64,000 nt of DNA, taken from assembly GCF_024585285.1 (NCBI RefSeq), contig NZ_CP040755.1, positions 4,340,001-4,404,000 on the forward strand, given 5' to 3'. Numbering within the stretch: the first letter of the stretch is position 1; every line of letters starts with the position of its first letter. A program made the translations under genes and the position numbers. The DNA is from Colwellia sp. M166. Its GTDB lineage: Bacteria; Pseudomonadota; Gammaproteobacteria; Enterobacterales; Alteromonadaceae. Positions 9,593 through 19,800 of this stretch are shown here, piece after piece. The notes beneath the pieces are model-generated. The model had not been told where the DNA came from and did not search any database. It saw only the letters and a program-made list of their open reading frames with translations.

Positions 9593-10368
9593 AACTTACC
9601 TCAAAACGCGAGTGATATTCGCGAATATTTATTAAATCTGTGCTGCAAATGACAAACGAGTGCTTGAAACTAAAGCGCAGCTTGCCTAAAAAAGCTATAA
9701 ACCACTAGCCAATGTATATTTTTATTGAGTGCATTGAATTACACCGTTTTGATAGCATGACATAAAGTTTTATTGTTGGTCGTTGACTGAGGTCAAGTAA
9801 GGCGGTGATTTTTACTGAAATGTTGGCTTAATTCAATTTTTTAGCCAATCATTCACTTTAGGGGATAAATATTAGGCAACAGACTTAGGATTAAGTTATT
9901 CGCCACATGAGTATTATCCCACCATTCTATTGCTTTATCTGAGCTTTAAATGCTTATTAATATGATGGAAAATACGCTGAGTTGCATCTCTATGTTTTGT
10001 TATCCGTTAGTCATTTTACCTATATAAGGTGGCTCTTAACTAAGTTTAGGTGCTTGATATAAATAATATTAATTTCTCGGTGATCTATTTCGACAACTTA
10101 TTTCGGTATTATACTAATTCTACTAAGTTTCTTCCCACTCAGTTGAAGTTTAAAAGGTTTAGCGGCACAGGTTCACCGTTGCAGACTGAACCTAAGTACA
10201 TCCATGTAGGCAAGACATTGATTTTGATAAAGGTTATTACCTTATCGAAATCAATAACGCTATGAGTCAACTGGTTATAATGTCCATTAAGCCGAACAGG
10301 GGTTATTTACCTTGGTATTATTTTAATAATTACTTATGCTGATAGTCTTACTATGAGGATATCAATAT
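9593..10368. other. 776-bp intergenic region with dispersed repeat
   Basis: No convincing gene is present. The right half contains one copy of a dispersed repeat (10111-10258). A perfect dyad TTGAC-N4-GTCAA lies at 9783-9796, with the geometry of an FNR/DNR-type site, but no known FNR-type target is adjacent. The reading frame at 10050-10265 lies largely inside the repeat and is not considered real. Confidence 0.6.
10111..10258 (+). repeat. Dispersed intergenic repeat, copy A (internally deleted)
   Basis: Shares roughly 125 bp, at high identity, with the reverse complement of 51110-51230: both begin ATACYAA..CTACTAAGTTTC-like sequence, continue through TTCCCRCTCAG and the stretch reading GACTGAACCTAAGTACATCC, and end near GGTTATT. 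After that, copy A jumps directly to CTTATCG..TCAATAAC, which in copy C is separated by about 45 bp, so copy A has an internal deletion. The junction creates a hairpin (ATTGATTT near 10217 with AAATCAAT near 10248). Confidence 0.8.
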
Positions 10369-11298
10369 ATGCAAACGGCAGTTGCCAATATTTTGGCTCA
10401 AATTGGATCGGTGGTAATTGGCAAGCCTCATCAAGTGAAATTAGCCTTGAGCTGTTTACTTGCTAAAGGTCATATCTTAATTGAAGATTTACCCGGTATG
10501 GGTAAAACAACCTTAGCGAATACTTTGGCGTTAACCTTAGGTTTGTCATACCAGCGAATTCAATTTACTTCAGATTTAATGCCGGCTGATGTTATTGGTA
10601 TTACTATTTTTGATGATGTGAAAAAATCATTTCTCTTGCATCCAGGGGCGATATTCAACCAAGTAGTACTTGCCGATGAAGTAAACCGAGCAAGCCCTAA
10701 AACCCAAAGTGCTTTATTAGAAGCCATGGAAGAAGGGCGCGTGAGTGTGGATGGTGTGACACATCAGCTACCTGAACCTTTTTTTGTTATTGCCACGCAA
10801 AATCCTATGTCGCATGCCGGTACATATCCGCTGCCTGAATCACAACTAGACCGTTTTATGATGCGGCTTTCGTTAGGCTTTCCTAACATAGATGCGGAGC
10901 GAAAAATATTACAGGCAACAAGCTCCCATCATGATACAACTGATATTAAAGCATTCTTAACGGTTGAGCAGTTACGTGAAATACAGCTGCATATCAGTCA
11001 GATTACTGTGGCTCCGGCAATTATCGATTATGTTATTGCGCTCTGTAGAGTAAGTAGGCAGGTAGAATCACAAGCAAAAGCCTTATCACCACGAGCAGGA
11101 AAAGCTTTGTTAGCCACAGCTAAATCTTGGGCATTTATGGAAAATCGTGATTATGTTATTCCTGATGATATTCAGGCGGTATTTTCGGCAGTATGTGAAC
11201 ATAGATTAGCACCACAGCAGCATCATATTTTTGATGAAGTTAATGAGCTTTCTCAGCAAATACTGTCGCAAGTTGATCCAACTAATCCATTACTTTAA
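10369..11298 (+). CDS. MoxR-family AAA+ ATPase
   Basis: A 309-residue AAA+ protein of the MoxR type, a chaperone-like ATPase usually paired with DUF58 or VWA proteins. Walker A is GMGKTT (Lys46), Walker B is LADEVNRA (Asp103, Glu104), and the sensor region is IATQNPM. The C-terminal lid domain contains LSPRAGKALL. ATG at 10369 is preceded by TGAGGAT. It heads a three-gene set with a DUF58 protein and a TgpA-like transglutaminase, a very common arrangement thought to act on envelope proteins or peptidoglycan-related processes. Confidence 0.92.
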   Translation: MQTAVANILAQIGSVVIGKPHQVKLALSCLLAKGHILIEDLPGMGKTTLANTLALTLGLSYQRIQFTSDLMPADVIGITIFDDVKKSFLLHPGAIFNQVVLADEVNRASPKTQSALLEAMEEGRVSVDGVTHQLPEPFFVIATQNPMSHAGTYPLPESQLDRFMMRLSLGFPNIDAERKILQATSSHHDTTDIKAFLTVEQLREIQLHISQITVAPAIIDYVIALCRVSRQVESQAKALSPRAGKALLATAKSWAFMENRDYVIPDDIQAVFSAVCEHRLAPQQHHIFDEVNELSQQILSQVDPTNPLL

Positions 11299-11370
11299 AA
11301 CGAGGCCGTTCTGTTAAATCAATACATTAAGCGAGTCTATTGAATTTAATTGCCATAAAAGGAGCGCTAC

Positions 11371-12429
11371 TTGCTCAGCAAAGAAAAAAGCAGTGTCTTT
11401 ACCGCGATATCAGCAGCATTAAAAGCTTTCATAAATAAGCGGATTAATGTTTGGCTAATACGACGTATTCCTCAAGGTTGTCAGCAACAGATAAATTATC
11501 GTAATATTTTTATTATGCCAACGCGTTTCGGTGCTTGTTTTGTACTGTTTATGCTGTTGTTATTTTTGCTTGGCACAAATTATCAGAATAATGTCATTAT
11601 TTTGCTTAGTTATTTGTTGGTGAGTTTTTTCATTGTCGTGTTACACCATAGTTTTTTAAATCTTTCTGGCTTACGATTTCAAGCTACCCAATCAATGCAA
11701 GGCTTTGTTGGCTCAAAGTTATACTTTCCTATTGTTGTCAGCAGTAACAAAGCACGCTTTAGTATTCGTTTTGCTTTGGAACAGTCAGCCACTATGACTA
11801 AAAGCCAGCACGATAAATTGAACAGTGAAGATAAACTGTTGGGAGTCACACTCGAGCAATTGGTTGTAGGAGAAAACAAGGTACAAGTGCCATATCAGGT
11901 GTGTCAACGTGGTCAATATTCGCTTGGGCGAGTGTTGATTATTAGTGAGTATGGTTTTGGCTTATTTAAAACTTGGACTCGACTCGACTTTGCTCAACAA
12001 ATTACAGCATATCCCGAGCCTGTTGCTTATGCTTGGTCTGCTGCTCAACGAGGTGCAGATAGTGAAGAAATAAATAATAGTGTTGCAAGTTATCAAGACA
12101 GTTTTCAATCTGGACAAGATGAATTTCATCAATTGCGACATTATCAACTTGGCGAGCCCTTTAGCCGTGTGGCATGGAGGCAAGTAGCCCGTGGCCAAGG
12201 TTGGTTAACTAAGCAATATCAACAAGCATTATCGGCAAAGCTACAATTGGATTTTGATCACTTACCGGCCGGTAATCTTGAACAGCGTTTAAGTTGGTTA
12301 AGTTTTGCAATTAAAGACTGTCATGAGCAGCAAATTGCTTTTTCATTAAAGTTACCTCATCAAAGTATTGCGTATCATCATAGTGCCCAACACACCTTAA
12401 AATGCTTAACGGCATTAGCATGTTATTAG
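11371..12429 (+). CDS. DUF58 domain protein
   Basis: A 352-residue membrane-anchored protein. Two adjacent hydrophobic helices (about residues 50-90) are followed by a soluble region containing the DUF58 core: RQYQLGEPFSRVAWRQ-type sequence, here HQLRHYQLGEPFSRVAWRQVAR. The start codon is TTG at 11371, supported by AAAGGAG 7 bases upstream. It lies between moxR and the transglutaminase gene and probably forms an operon with them. The DUF58 protein is believed to be the partner of the MoxR ATPase; the substrate is unknown. Confidence 0.88.
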   Translation: MLSKEKSSVFTAISAALKAFINKRINVWLIRRIPQGCQQQINYRNIFIMPTRFGACFVLFMLLLFLLGTNYQNNVIILLSYLLVSFFIVVLHHSFLNLSGLRFQATQSMQGFVGSKLYFPIVVSSNKARFSIRFALEQSATMTKSQHDKLNSEDKLLGVTLEQLVVGENKVQVPYQVCQRGQYSLGRVLIISEYGFGLFKTWTRLDFAQQITAYPEPVAYAWSAAQRGADSEEINNSVASYQDSFQSGQDEFHQLRHYQLGEPFSRVAWRQVARGQGWLTKQYQQALSAKLQLDFDHLPAGNLEQRLSWLSFAIKDCHEQQIAFSLKLPHQSIAYHHSAQHTLKCLTALACY

Positions 12430-12548
12430 TTTGGGCGTTGAGGCTGTTTTGGCTATCAAAAGTTAATAAAAATAGATTCGGGAAAGAGTAAACGAATTAA
12501 TGAATTCTTGCTAAATGTTGAGCTTGGTCGGTGATTAACGGGAGGGCT

Positions 12549-14702
12549 ATGAGTAAAGTTAAAAATAGCAAAAACAATAAACGCAATAGCGATATGCCGC
12601 TGATGCTCAATAGTAATGTGTTTTTTTCCTTGTTAGTTTTGCAATTTCTCAACCTGTTAACCTTAGCTATGCAGTTTCATTGGCTGTATATATTATTTGC
12701 TAGCATCGCTTTAGCAACACAATTTGCTGTGCATGTTAAGGCCACGCGACAGTCCTTGTTAAACGCGTCAACAAATCAAACTTCCTGTTATTACCCAGCG
12801 CCGGCAATATTACCCACTTGGGCGATATTATTATTAGCCATAACTGGCAGTGTTGTTATTGCAGCAGCCGGACGTGAGTTGGGATTATTGCTAAGCATGA
12901 TCCATTTATTATGTTTCGCTTATAGTTTGAAAATGTTTGAAATACTTAACCGTAAAGACTTATATCAATTAGTGATATTAGGTGTTTTTGTTGCCGCATC
13001 ATCATTAATTTTTATGCAATCAATTTATTATTCATTAGCGATTATTGTCTTAGTTTTTGCTAATTTTTATATTTTACTGAGCTTTTTTACTGCTAAAATG
13101 CTGTTACCAACACAAGTTAAATTGCTCTGTAAGCTTAGCCTTTATTCAATACCTTTTGCCGTTGTGTTATTTGTTGGTTTTCCAAAGTTAAGCCCGCTTT
13201 GGCAAGTGCCGAATGTTAAATCTGCAAAGGTAGGGCTTTCCGAGCGGGTTAAAATTGGTGATATTGCGCGGTTAGCTTTGTCGAATGAATTAGCCTTTAG
13301 AGTTAGTTTTGAAGATCGCAGCCCAGCGCATGCGCAATTGTATTGGCGGGCGTTGGTGTTAGATGATTTTGATGGCACAACTTGGCAACAGGCCGAGCAA
13401 TACTCAACACAAGGTCGTCAGCAGAGTAATGATTTTGCTAATTTAAGCCATGCCAACAGTGCTGTAAATATTGAACTGCGTGGCAAAGGGATCGGTTATC
13501 AGGTGATTGCTGAGCCTAGTTTTCAGTCTTGGTTATTTGCGCTCGACTTTGCAACAAGTGAGCAAGCTAACATTGGTCAGCGTAATGACTTTGCTTTGTT
13601 TTATCATGGCATTATTAGCCAAACATTAAGTTATCAAGTTACTAGTTACCCTGACACTATACTCTCTCCTCAGCTGACTGATGCAACACGGTCTTTGAAT
13701 CTGGCATTAACTACACAGAATAACCCAAAGTTAACAGCAAAAGCACAACAACTACGTCAGCGTTATAGTGATGATGCAAAGTTAATTGGTCGGGTATTAG
13801 CTGACTTTAATCAAAACAATTATTATTACACTTTGCAGCCACCCGGCTTGAACAACAATAGCTTGGATGAGTTTTACTTTGATACTCGGGCTGGCTTTTG
13901 TGAGCATTATGCTAGTGCTTTTACTTATTTAATGCGTGCTGCGGGTATTCCTGCGCGTATGGTGGTAGGTTATTTAGGGGGAGAGTTTAATCCTAATGGC
14001 AACTATTTAAGTGTTTATCAGCGTAACGCTCATGCTTGGACAGAAGTATGGTTGCCTGAGCAAGGTTGGCAGCGAATAGACCCAACGGCAGCGGTTGATC
14101 CTGAACGGGTGGAAAGTGGCTTCTCGAACAACTTAATGCAGGAATATGCTGATTTATCGTCAGGACTTTTTTCGTTGCAGCCCTTGCGAACTATGCAGTG
14201 GTATAAACAACTTAAAATGCAAATCGAGGCTATTGACTACCACTGGACGCGTTGGGTTATTGGATATACCGGACAAAAACAAAGTCGTGTGATGGCTCAG
14301 TTGTTAGCTAATTTAAAAGCAGGTAAAAATGCATTTTATCTGCTGGTAGTATTAGTTTTAATCGTGTTAGTCGTTAGTTGCTATAAACTTGTGCCTGCGA
14401 AGGGGAAAAACCAGCATAAAATCACCCAAATATACTTGCAAACCCTAGCGTTAATGGCTAAACATGATTTAGTCAAGGAGAAGTCGATGACAGGTCAGCA
14501 ATTTACTGATTATATTGCCAAAAATTGCCCCAGATTATTAGCGGATTTTGTCGTTATAGCTGATAGCTTTGAGCAATACTCGTATCAAAAATTTAACCGT
14601 GAGGACAGTAAGCAAGCACTTAATCATCACCGGAGTAAACTAAAATACCACTATCGGCGTTTACGTTGGCAATTGTGGTTAGCTAAGCTTGGCATACAAT
14701 AA
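12549..14702 (+). CDS. TgpA-type transmembrane transglutaminase-like protein
   Basis: A 717-residue inner-membrane protein with a DUF3488 region (about six N-terminal helices, residues 15-215), a periplasmic transglutaminase-like core and a further helix near residue 595 followed by a DUF4129-like C-terminus. The catalytic triad of the core is visible: Cys451 in AGFCEHYAS, His495 in NAHAWTEVW and Asp511 in RIDPTAAV. I chose ATG 12549 because GGAGGG lies just before it; GTG 12531 in the same frame has no ribosome-binding site. Pseudomonas TgpA is an essential envelope protein of this family. Last gene of the moxR set. Confidence 0.88.
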   Translation: MSKVKNSKNNKRNSDMPLMLNSNVFFSLLVLQFLNLLTLAMQFHWLYILFASIALATQFAVHVKATRQSLLNASTNQTSCYYPAPAILPTWAILLLAITGSVVIAAAGRELGLLLSMIHLLCFAYSLKMFEILNRKDLYQLVILGVFVAASSLIFMQSIYYSLAIIVLVFANFYILLSFFTAKMLLPTQVKLLCKLSLYSIPFAVVLFVGFPKLSPLWQVPNVKSAKVGLSERVKIGDIARLALSNELAFRVSFEDRSPAHAQLYWRALVLDDFDGTTWQQAEQYSTQGRQQSNDFANLSHANSAVNIELRGKGIGYQVIAEPSFQSWLFALDFATSEQANIGQRNDFALFYHGIISQTLSYQVTSYPDTILSPQLTDATRSLNLALTTQNNPKLTAKAQQLRQRYSDDAKLIGRVLADFNQNNYYYTLQPPGLNNNSLDEFYFDTRAGFCEHYASAFTYLMRAAGIPARMVVGYLGGEFNPNGNYLSVYQRNAHAWTEVWLPEQGWQRIDPTAAVDPERVESGFSNNLMQEYADLSSGLFSLQPLRTMQWYKQLKMQIEAIDYHWTRWVIGYTGQKQSRVMAQLLANLKAGKNAFYLLVVLVLIVLVVSCYKLVPAKGKNQHKITQIYLQTLALMAKHDLVKEKSMTGQQFTDYIAKNCPRLLADFVVIADSFEQYSYQKFNREDSKQALNHHRSKLKYHYRRLRWQLWLAKLGIQ

Positions 14703-15080
14703 TTGCCGCTCGTGTAATTTGCTATTAAGTGATTTGTTGGTGACTGAGCTACTTGCTATGTGAGCTGCTTAACGTTACCGGTTTTATTAACTGGGTTATT
14801 GATTTTGATAAGATTCCTAGGTGGATGAAGGGCAATAGGGCAAGGCATGGGCAGTTACCGAGAACAGTCATTTTCTCTAATCAATGCTTGCCTAAAGACA
14901 TTGCTCATTGCAGCTGCCCCCTGCATTTTGAAGCTGCATGGGGATATTAATGCGGAACATTTGCATTTACGCAGTTAAGTTTATACCTTAGTAGGGTAAA
15001 TCGTTAATCGTTGGCACAGATATAATTTTATTATGCCAACTCCCATTTTTCTAATCCATTTAGAACACTAAGGAGATTCG
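14703..15080. other. Intergenic region with repeat copy B
   Basis: 378 bp between the transglutaminase gene and nhaA. It holds a partial copy of the dispersed repeat (14795-14893) and a hairpin-capable segment near 14912-14942 (CCCCTGCA with TGCATGGGG) that could end the upstream operon. AAGGAG before 15081 is the nhaA ribosome-binding site. I see no credible gene. Confidence 0.55.
14795..14893 (+). repeat. Dispersed intergenic repeat, copy B (partial)
   Basis: Aligns colinearly with 51036-51135: both begin GTTATTGA, continue with GATAAG, then GCAGTTRYCGAGAAYA and end AATCAATGCYTTGCCT or close to it. Similarity is lower than between copies A and C, and the ATACCAA end is missing, so this is an older or truncated copy. 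Confidence 0.6.
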
Positions 15081-16415
15081 ATGACCAATAACGCTAAAAA
15101 TTTATTACAACGTGGTTTAGAGAATATTCAACCTCCACTTTCCAGTTTTATTCGTGCCCAAACCACTTCTAGTTTGTTTCTTTTATTGTCTACTATCGTC
15201 GCATTATGGTGGGCAAACTCAATTTATTCAGCCACATATGTTGATTTAGTACACACGCCTATTGGCATGTTTTTTGGCGATTTTGAATTTAAAGCTTCAC
15301 TCAAACACATTATTAATGATGGCTTGATGGTGATATTCTTTTTCTTACTCGGTCTTGAGATCAAGCGCGAAGTACTCGTGGGCGACTTGGCGGAGCCTGA
15401 AAATCGTCGTATGCTCATTTTCTGTGCTTTAGGCGGTATGATTTTTCCAGCACTGATCTATTTGTTATTTAATTACTCGCTTGACTCTCAAATCGGCTGG
15501 GGTATTCCGATGGCCACCGATACAGCGTTTGCTCTTGGTGTGCTTACCATAGTGAGAAAACATATTCCTGCCAGCTTACTGGCCTTTATTGTTGGCCTCG
15601 CCATTGTTGATGATATTGGTGCTATATTAGTTATTGCAATATTTTACACTGAGCAAATATCAGTGGGGCATTTGTCTGGTGCATCTGCGTTGGTTGCATT
15701 TTTAGTGCTGGCGAATTATGCCGGCATTCGTCAACCCATGTTTTATATTATTATCAGTGTTGTTATTTGGTTATTGATGCTCAATTCTGGTGTTCACGCC
15801 ACAGTGGCGGGTGTGGCAATTGCGTTAACCGTTCCCGCTCGTCCTAAGTTAGCCGCAGATAAGTTACTTAATAAAGCGAAATCTAAGATAAGTTCGTTGC
15901 AACGTAGTGCCGAAACAGTCGATGTGCTGGCAAATAAGCAAGATCATGACAAGGTACTTGAAGTGCGTGATGTTGCTGAACGGGCGAGTACGCCCTTACG
16001 CCGTTGGGAAGATGCTTTAGAATTGCCGGTATCTTTGTTTATTTTACCGCTGTTTGCCTTAATAAATGCCGGGGTAGTTGTCAACTTGAACTCATTAGTT
16101 GACAGCCTTCAACATCCTATTGGTTTAGGTATTATTTCGGGTTTAGTACTTGGCAAGTTTATTGGTATTACGAGTGCTTGTTGGTTGAGCCTGAGATTTA
16201 AATTAGGCAGTTTGCCTAATAGTGTTAACTTTCAACATATTGTAGGCGCATCATTGATAACCGGCATTGGCTTTACTATGTCGACCTTTATTGCCACTTT
16301 GGGCTTTGCAGGACAAGCTGAACAGTTACAATATGCTAAAACAGCTATTTTAATTGCCTCTGTTATTGCTGCGGTACTTGGTACGTTATACCTGAAAATC
16401 ATTTCGTCTAAATAA
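15081..16415 (+). CDS. nhaA: Na+/H+ antiporter NhaA
   Basis: Electrogenic sodium/proton antiporter of the inner membrane that expels Na+ in exchange for 2 H+, important at high salt and alkaline pH. At 444 residues it is a little longer than E. coli NhaA, with about 12 hydrophobic helices. The ion-binding pair is in AIVDDIGAILVI (Asp177, Asp178); the conserved IPMATDTAFALG and EIKREVLVGDL segments are present. The extra length lies in a charged loop around residues 255-310. AAGGAG precedes the ATG. A decayed copy of the regulator nhaR sits far downstream (29.6 kb), not next to it. Confidence 0.95.
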   Translation: MTNNAKNLLQRGLENIQPPLSSFIRAQTTSSLFLLLSTIVALWWANSIYSATYVDLVHTPIGMFFGDFEFKASLKHIINDGLMVIFFFLLGLEIKREVLVGDLAEPENRRMLIFCALGGMIFPALIYLLFNYSLDSQIGWGIPMATDTAFALGVLTIVRKHIPASLLAFIVGLAIVDDIGAILVIAIFYTEQISVGHLSGASALVAFLVLANYAGIRQPMFYIIISVVIWLLMLNSGVHATVAGVAIALTVPARPKLAADKLLNKAKSKISSLQRSAETVDVLANKQDHDKVLEVRDVAERASTPLRRWEDALELPVSLFILPLFALINAGVVVNLNSLVDSLQHPIGLGIISGLVLGKFIGITSACWLSLRFKLGSLPNSVNFQHIVGASLITGIGFTMSTFIATLGFAGQAEQLQYAKTAILIASVIAAVLGTLYLKIISSK

Positions 16416-16801
16416 AGCCTAAGCCAATAAGTTGAGCGCTAAAATAACCAACACCTCATGCATCGAAATCAATTTTTGCTTGAGGTGTTAACATCATCGT
16501 ATTGACTGATATTATTTCACATAAAAAGATGATCACGCAGTTAAAATGCCCAACAAACGCTGTCTGAAGGGTTCGGCTAAAAGTATTTTTATCTTTGTTG
16601 TCTCCTCGGATGTTGGTCCTTTGCGATTGCAGAATATGGTAGTTGTGAGTCGTGTTTTTTAGCATGATTAGACTACAGACCACTTGCCGCGATTAAAATA
16701 CTGTTATCTCAAACAAAATTTAACCGTGAAGATCAACAGACCCTAGTGTTCTTGCGCTTGATGTGGTTAAATTTAACCATCAGAAAAATGGCTAAAAAGG
16801 C
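16416..16801. other. Intergenic region before recC
   Basis: 386 bp. A weak inverted repeat (AACACCTCA at 16450-16458 with TGAGGTGTT at 16481-16489, 22-nt loop) might end nhaA transcription. The 75-codon minus-strand frame here has no family resemblance and no ribosome-binding site; I treat the region as non-coding. Confidence 0.5.
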
Positions 16802-19800
16802 GTGCATTTGTTCTATCTTTATCCTGCTAATAAAATGGAAAATTTATTAGTTCTGCTTGATAAAATTCAGCAGCTTTCCCCACTTCCTGTTTTCGCTCAA
16901 GATACCGTTATTGTACAAAATGCAGGCATGCAACATTGGTTGAATATGTCGCTTGCTGAGCAACGCGGCATTAGCATGAATATGCGCTATGCGTTGCCAT
17001 CACAGTTTTTGTGGAATTTAATTCGAAATTTAGCCAGTGATGAAGATGTGCCCGAGCAATCACCTTATTCACGTGAAGTACTTGCTTGGCGAATTGATAC
17101 CTTACTGGCCTCAAGTGAAGTCACCGGTGACGAGTGCTTTCAAGTCGCTACTCAATATTGGCAAGCGAATAGCGCTGACAACGACAGCGAAAATAGCAGT
17201 TACAGCGATGCAAAGCAGTTAAAACGTTATCAATTAGCTTGTCAGTTAGCTGATTTATATGAACAATATTTAATATTTCGTCCTGAATGGATCCACGATT
17301 GGCATCAAGGGGTATTTAACGCTTTTGATCAAGCTGACAATGCAAGCTCATCGGGCTCAGATGAAGCTGAGCAGAGTCTTGAAAGTAATGCCATTTGGCA
17401 AGGTAAACTGTGGCATTTACTGGTACGAGAACAAGCTTACGACCCTCGCGATTTGGTAGCATTAGCGATAAAAAACTTAAATAATACTGAGAAACTAAAA
17501 GCACAAATATTGCCTCAACGCTTATCATTTTTTGGTATTAATGCCATGGCACCGCTTTGGCTTGAATTTATCAATGCGCTTAGCCAGCAAATTGATGTGC
17601 ATTTTTTCCATTTAAATCCCTGTTATGCTTATTGGGGCGATGTGGTGACAGAAAAAAATGCCATTGAAGCTTGGCTTAAAGGTACTGACTTTTCTCACCA
17701 AGAAAGTGCTGATTTAGCCGATGTAAACCTGCAAGTTGGCAACCCATTGTTAGCTAACTTAGGCCAGCAAGGGCGTGAGTTTATGGCGCTGTTGTACCAA
17801 TACAGTACCATTAATATTGACGTCTTTGAGTCAGCGGTTGCTGACTTAGCCACTGAGCAAATAAACAACGAGAAAGCAAACAACGAGAAAGCAAGCAGTG
17901 AGCAAGCCCAGCCAAGCCTTGATGAACGCAAGCAAGCAAGTGTTTTAGCCTGTGTGCAAGAAGATATTTTATCGTTATCAGATGCTCGTCACAGTACCCC
18001 GAATATTTATCAAGAGGCACCAAAAGTAGACGGCTCAGTTTTGATCACCAGTGCTCATAGTGCGCTGCGTGAAGTACAAGGTTTACACGATTGGTTATTA
18101 CACCAATTTAATCAAGATAAAAGTTTAACGCCGAAAGACGTACTCGTGATGTGTCCGCAAGTAGAGCAATACGCACCCTACGTTAATGCCGTGTTTACTC
18201 GAGGTTGGCAAGATATTGCTGATGAAGTGCCGCCACTACCTTGTTCAATTGCCGATCGCATTAGTAAAGACGCTGAGCCCTTAGTGGCGGCATTTTCACA
18301 ATTATTAACCTTGCCTGATAGTCGTTTTCAAGTCTCCAGTTTAATTGCCTTATTACGTTTGCCTGCTATGCAAGCTCGCTTTGCTATTAACCTTGATGAT
18401 ATTGAAAAAATTACCCATTGGCTTGAGTTATCAGCAGTACATTGGGGCCTAGATAAGACCCATAAACAACAAGTTTTATCTCAAAGCTCAGCCACTACGT
18501 TAGATGATGCCACTGACAGTTTTACTTGGCAGCAAGGGTTAAGTCGCTTAATGCGTGGCTTTGCTTTTGCAGATCACCGTGTTATCTATCAAAACCAACT
18601 GCTATTGCCGACCATTGAAGGCAGTGACAGTGAGTTGCTTGGTAAGTTAATGTTAATTATTGAGCAACTACAACTGACCGCTGCCAAAATGTCAAAAGCA
18701 CGAAGTGCGACGCAATGGCAACAATTTTTGTTTGAGCTTTTAACGCAACTGTTTGATGACGAAAATGATAATGGTTTGGCTATTGTGCGCTCGGCTATCG
18801 AATCTTTAGTGGAATATTGTCAGCACGCGGGCTACCACACTGATATCAGTTTAGCGGTTATTCGCGATTTTCTTAATAATCACTTTAGTCAGCCCGATCC
18901 AGGTCGCCAATTTATGATTGGCCAAGTCACATTTTGCTCTATGCTGCCTATGCGTAGTATTCCGTTTAAAATTATTGCAGTTTTAGGCTTAAATGATGGC
19001 GAGTTTCCACGTCAACGCCAACCACTGAGTTTTGATTTAATGACCACAACACCGGCGCAACTTGGCGATAGATCACGCCGTGGCGATGATCGGTACTTAT
19101 TTTTAGAGGCGATAATTTCAGCTCGCCAAGCTTTATATTTAAGTTTTCAAGGTAAAAACATTAAGAATAATAAAGATCGTCAGCCTTCGTTAGTATTGAA
19201 AGAGTTGATGGAGTATCTGGCGCGAGGCTATGGCTGGCAATTGCTGGGGTTAAACAGTGACAGTGAAGTTAATATCTTAAGCCAAGTTAGGCAGTTGCCG
19301 ATGCAAGCGTTTAGTGAACAAAACTATTTAGGGCAATTTGCCAGCTTTGATGCCAACTGGCTAAATTTACGCCGAGAAAATCCAGCGCTAACGACAGCAA
19401 TAAAGTCAGCGGATGCTGATTTAGGTGACCCCCTCGATGTAGTCAACAGTGAAGCACACTTGGTCGCTAGTGAACTCATTCGTTTTTATCAACATCCTGG
19501 GCGTTATTATGCACAAAAGGCACTTTATTTGTATTTAGATAATACCAATACCTTGATCAATGATGTCGAACCTTTTGTCCCTAATCATCTTGATAGTTAC
19601 CTGCTCAGACAAGACTTGCTTAGTTATTATTTAGCACCAACACAAAGTAAGCAAAGTTGTCAGGAGTTATTGCTCAGTGCCAAACTTTCGGGCAGTTTGC
19701 CGGATCTACCCAGTACCGATGAGCTAATAAAAGGCTGGCAACAAGACAGCGAAAACTTTAGTCAGTTTATTATTACTGAGCTGGCGCAAGGTGAAGACTT

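Noticed and set aside
10050..10265. 71-codon plus-strand frame resembling the frame at 51017-51199
   Set aside because: Both share TEPKYIHVGK only because they lie in copies of the same DNA repeat; no ribosome-binding site, different ends.
14753..14950. 65-codon plus-strand frame after the transglutaminase gene
   Set aside because: Overlaps repeat copy B and has no protein-like conservation or ribosome-binding site.
16456..16683. 75-codon minus-strand frame between nhaA and recC
   Set aside because: No family resemblance, no ribosome-binding site, low-quality composition.
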